Of a DNA stretch of 6,852 bases, positions 6,768-6,852 are shown piece by piece. The number at the start of each line of letters is the position of its first letter. Position 1 is the first letter of the stretch. A program made the translations under genes and the position numbers. The notes under the pieces are model-generated. The model was not told the DNA's origin and did not search any database. It was given only the letters and a program-made list of their open reading frames with translations. The stretch is from Bacteroidota bacterium (lineage in GTDB: Bacteria; Bacteroidota; Bacteroidia; Flavobacteriales; Flavobacteriaceae): positions 1-6,852 of the forward strand of contig JAJYSO010000091.1 in assembly GCA_021793535.1 (NCBI GenBank), given 5' to 3'.

Positions 6768-6852
6768 TTAATCATTCAATAACAATAAAATCAATCCTAT
6801 CAACTTATCTTTTTCCATCGGGTCTGATTCTGCAATTAACAAAGTTAATGTC
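6768..6852 (-). CDS. Possible C-terminal end of a gene entering from the right
   Basis: On the minus strand a frame is open from the window edge to TAA at 6768-6770, giving 27 residues that include SDPMEKDKLIGLILLLLND. It would end 25 nt before the hairpin at 6707-6743, a sensible place for a convergent gene's terminator. A second minus frame is also open from the edge but stops earlier (6805), so an open frame this short is weak evidence. I do not recognise the family. Confidence 0.2.
   Translation of the reverse strand, partial: TLTLLIAESDPMEKDKLIGLILLLLND

Noticed and set aside
6728..6852. Plus-strand open frame from an ATG in the hairpin loop to the window edge
   Set aside because: It starts within a terminator stem-loop with no ribosome binding site, and its Phe/Leu/Ile/Ser composition only reflects AT-rich DNA.

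Overview
The window looks like chromosomal DNA from a member of the Bacteroidota, most likely Flavobacteriia/Flavobacteriaceae. The GyrA and ClpC proteins have the sequence character of that group. The gyrA and TPR-protein starts lack a Shine-Dalgarno sequence, and the clpC upstream region contains TAnnTTTG-type -7 promoter elements. It carries three complete genes plus a short AT-rich right end.

Layout: on the minus strand, gyrA (1273-3789) is followed closely by a gene for an exported tetratricopeptide-repeat protein (8-1237), probably in one transcription unit. A 232-bp divergent intergenic region (3790-4021) holds an imperfect palindrome, an 11-bp-period direct repeat, a likely clpC promoter and a strong AAGGAG ribosome binding site. 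On the plus strand, clpC (4022-6577) is followed by a clear intrinsic terminator (6601-6627). The last 225 bp contain two more inverted repeats, one of them a very strong terminator-like hairpin. They also contain a short tRNA-3'-end-like sequence next to repeated GGGACTA words, and perhaps the tail of a minus-strand gene that enters from outside the window.

GyrA is the catalytic DNA cleavage subunit of gyrase. ClpC is a two-ring AAA+ unfoldase that feeds ClpP. The TPR protein is a secreted scaffold-type protein of unknown role. I see no functional link between them beyond neighbourhood; this is mostly ordinary core genome.

The points worth a second look are a tyrosine at the GyrA position equivalent to E. 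coli Asp87 in the quinolone-resistance region, the strong Shine-Dalgarno before clpC in a lineage that normally does not use one, and the structured, possibly integration-related tail at 6650-6743. I do not see a new multi-gene system.
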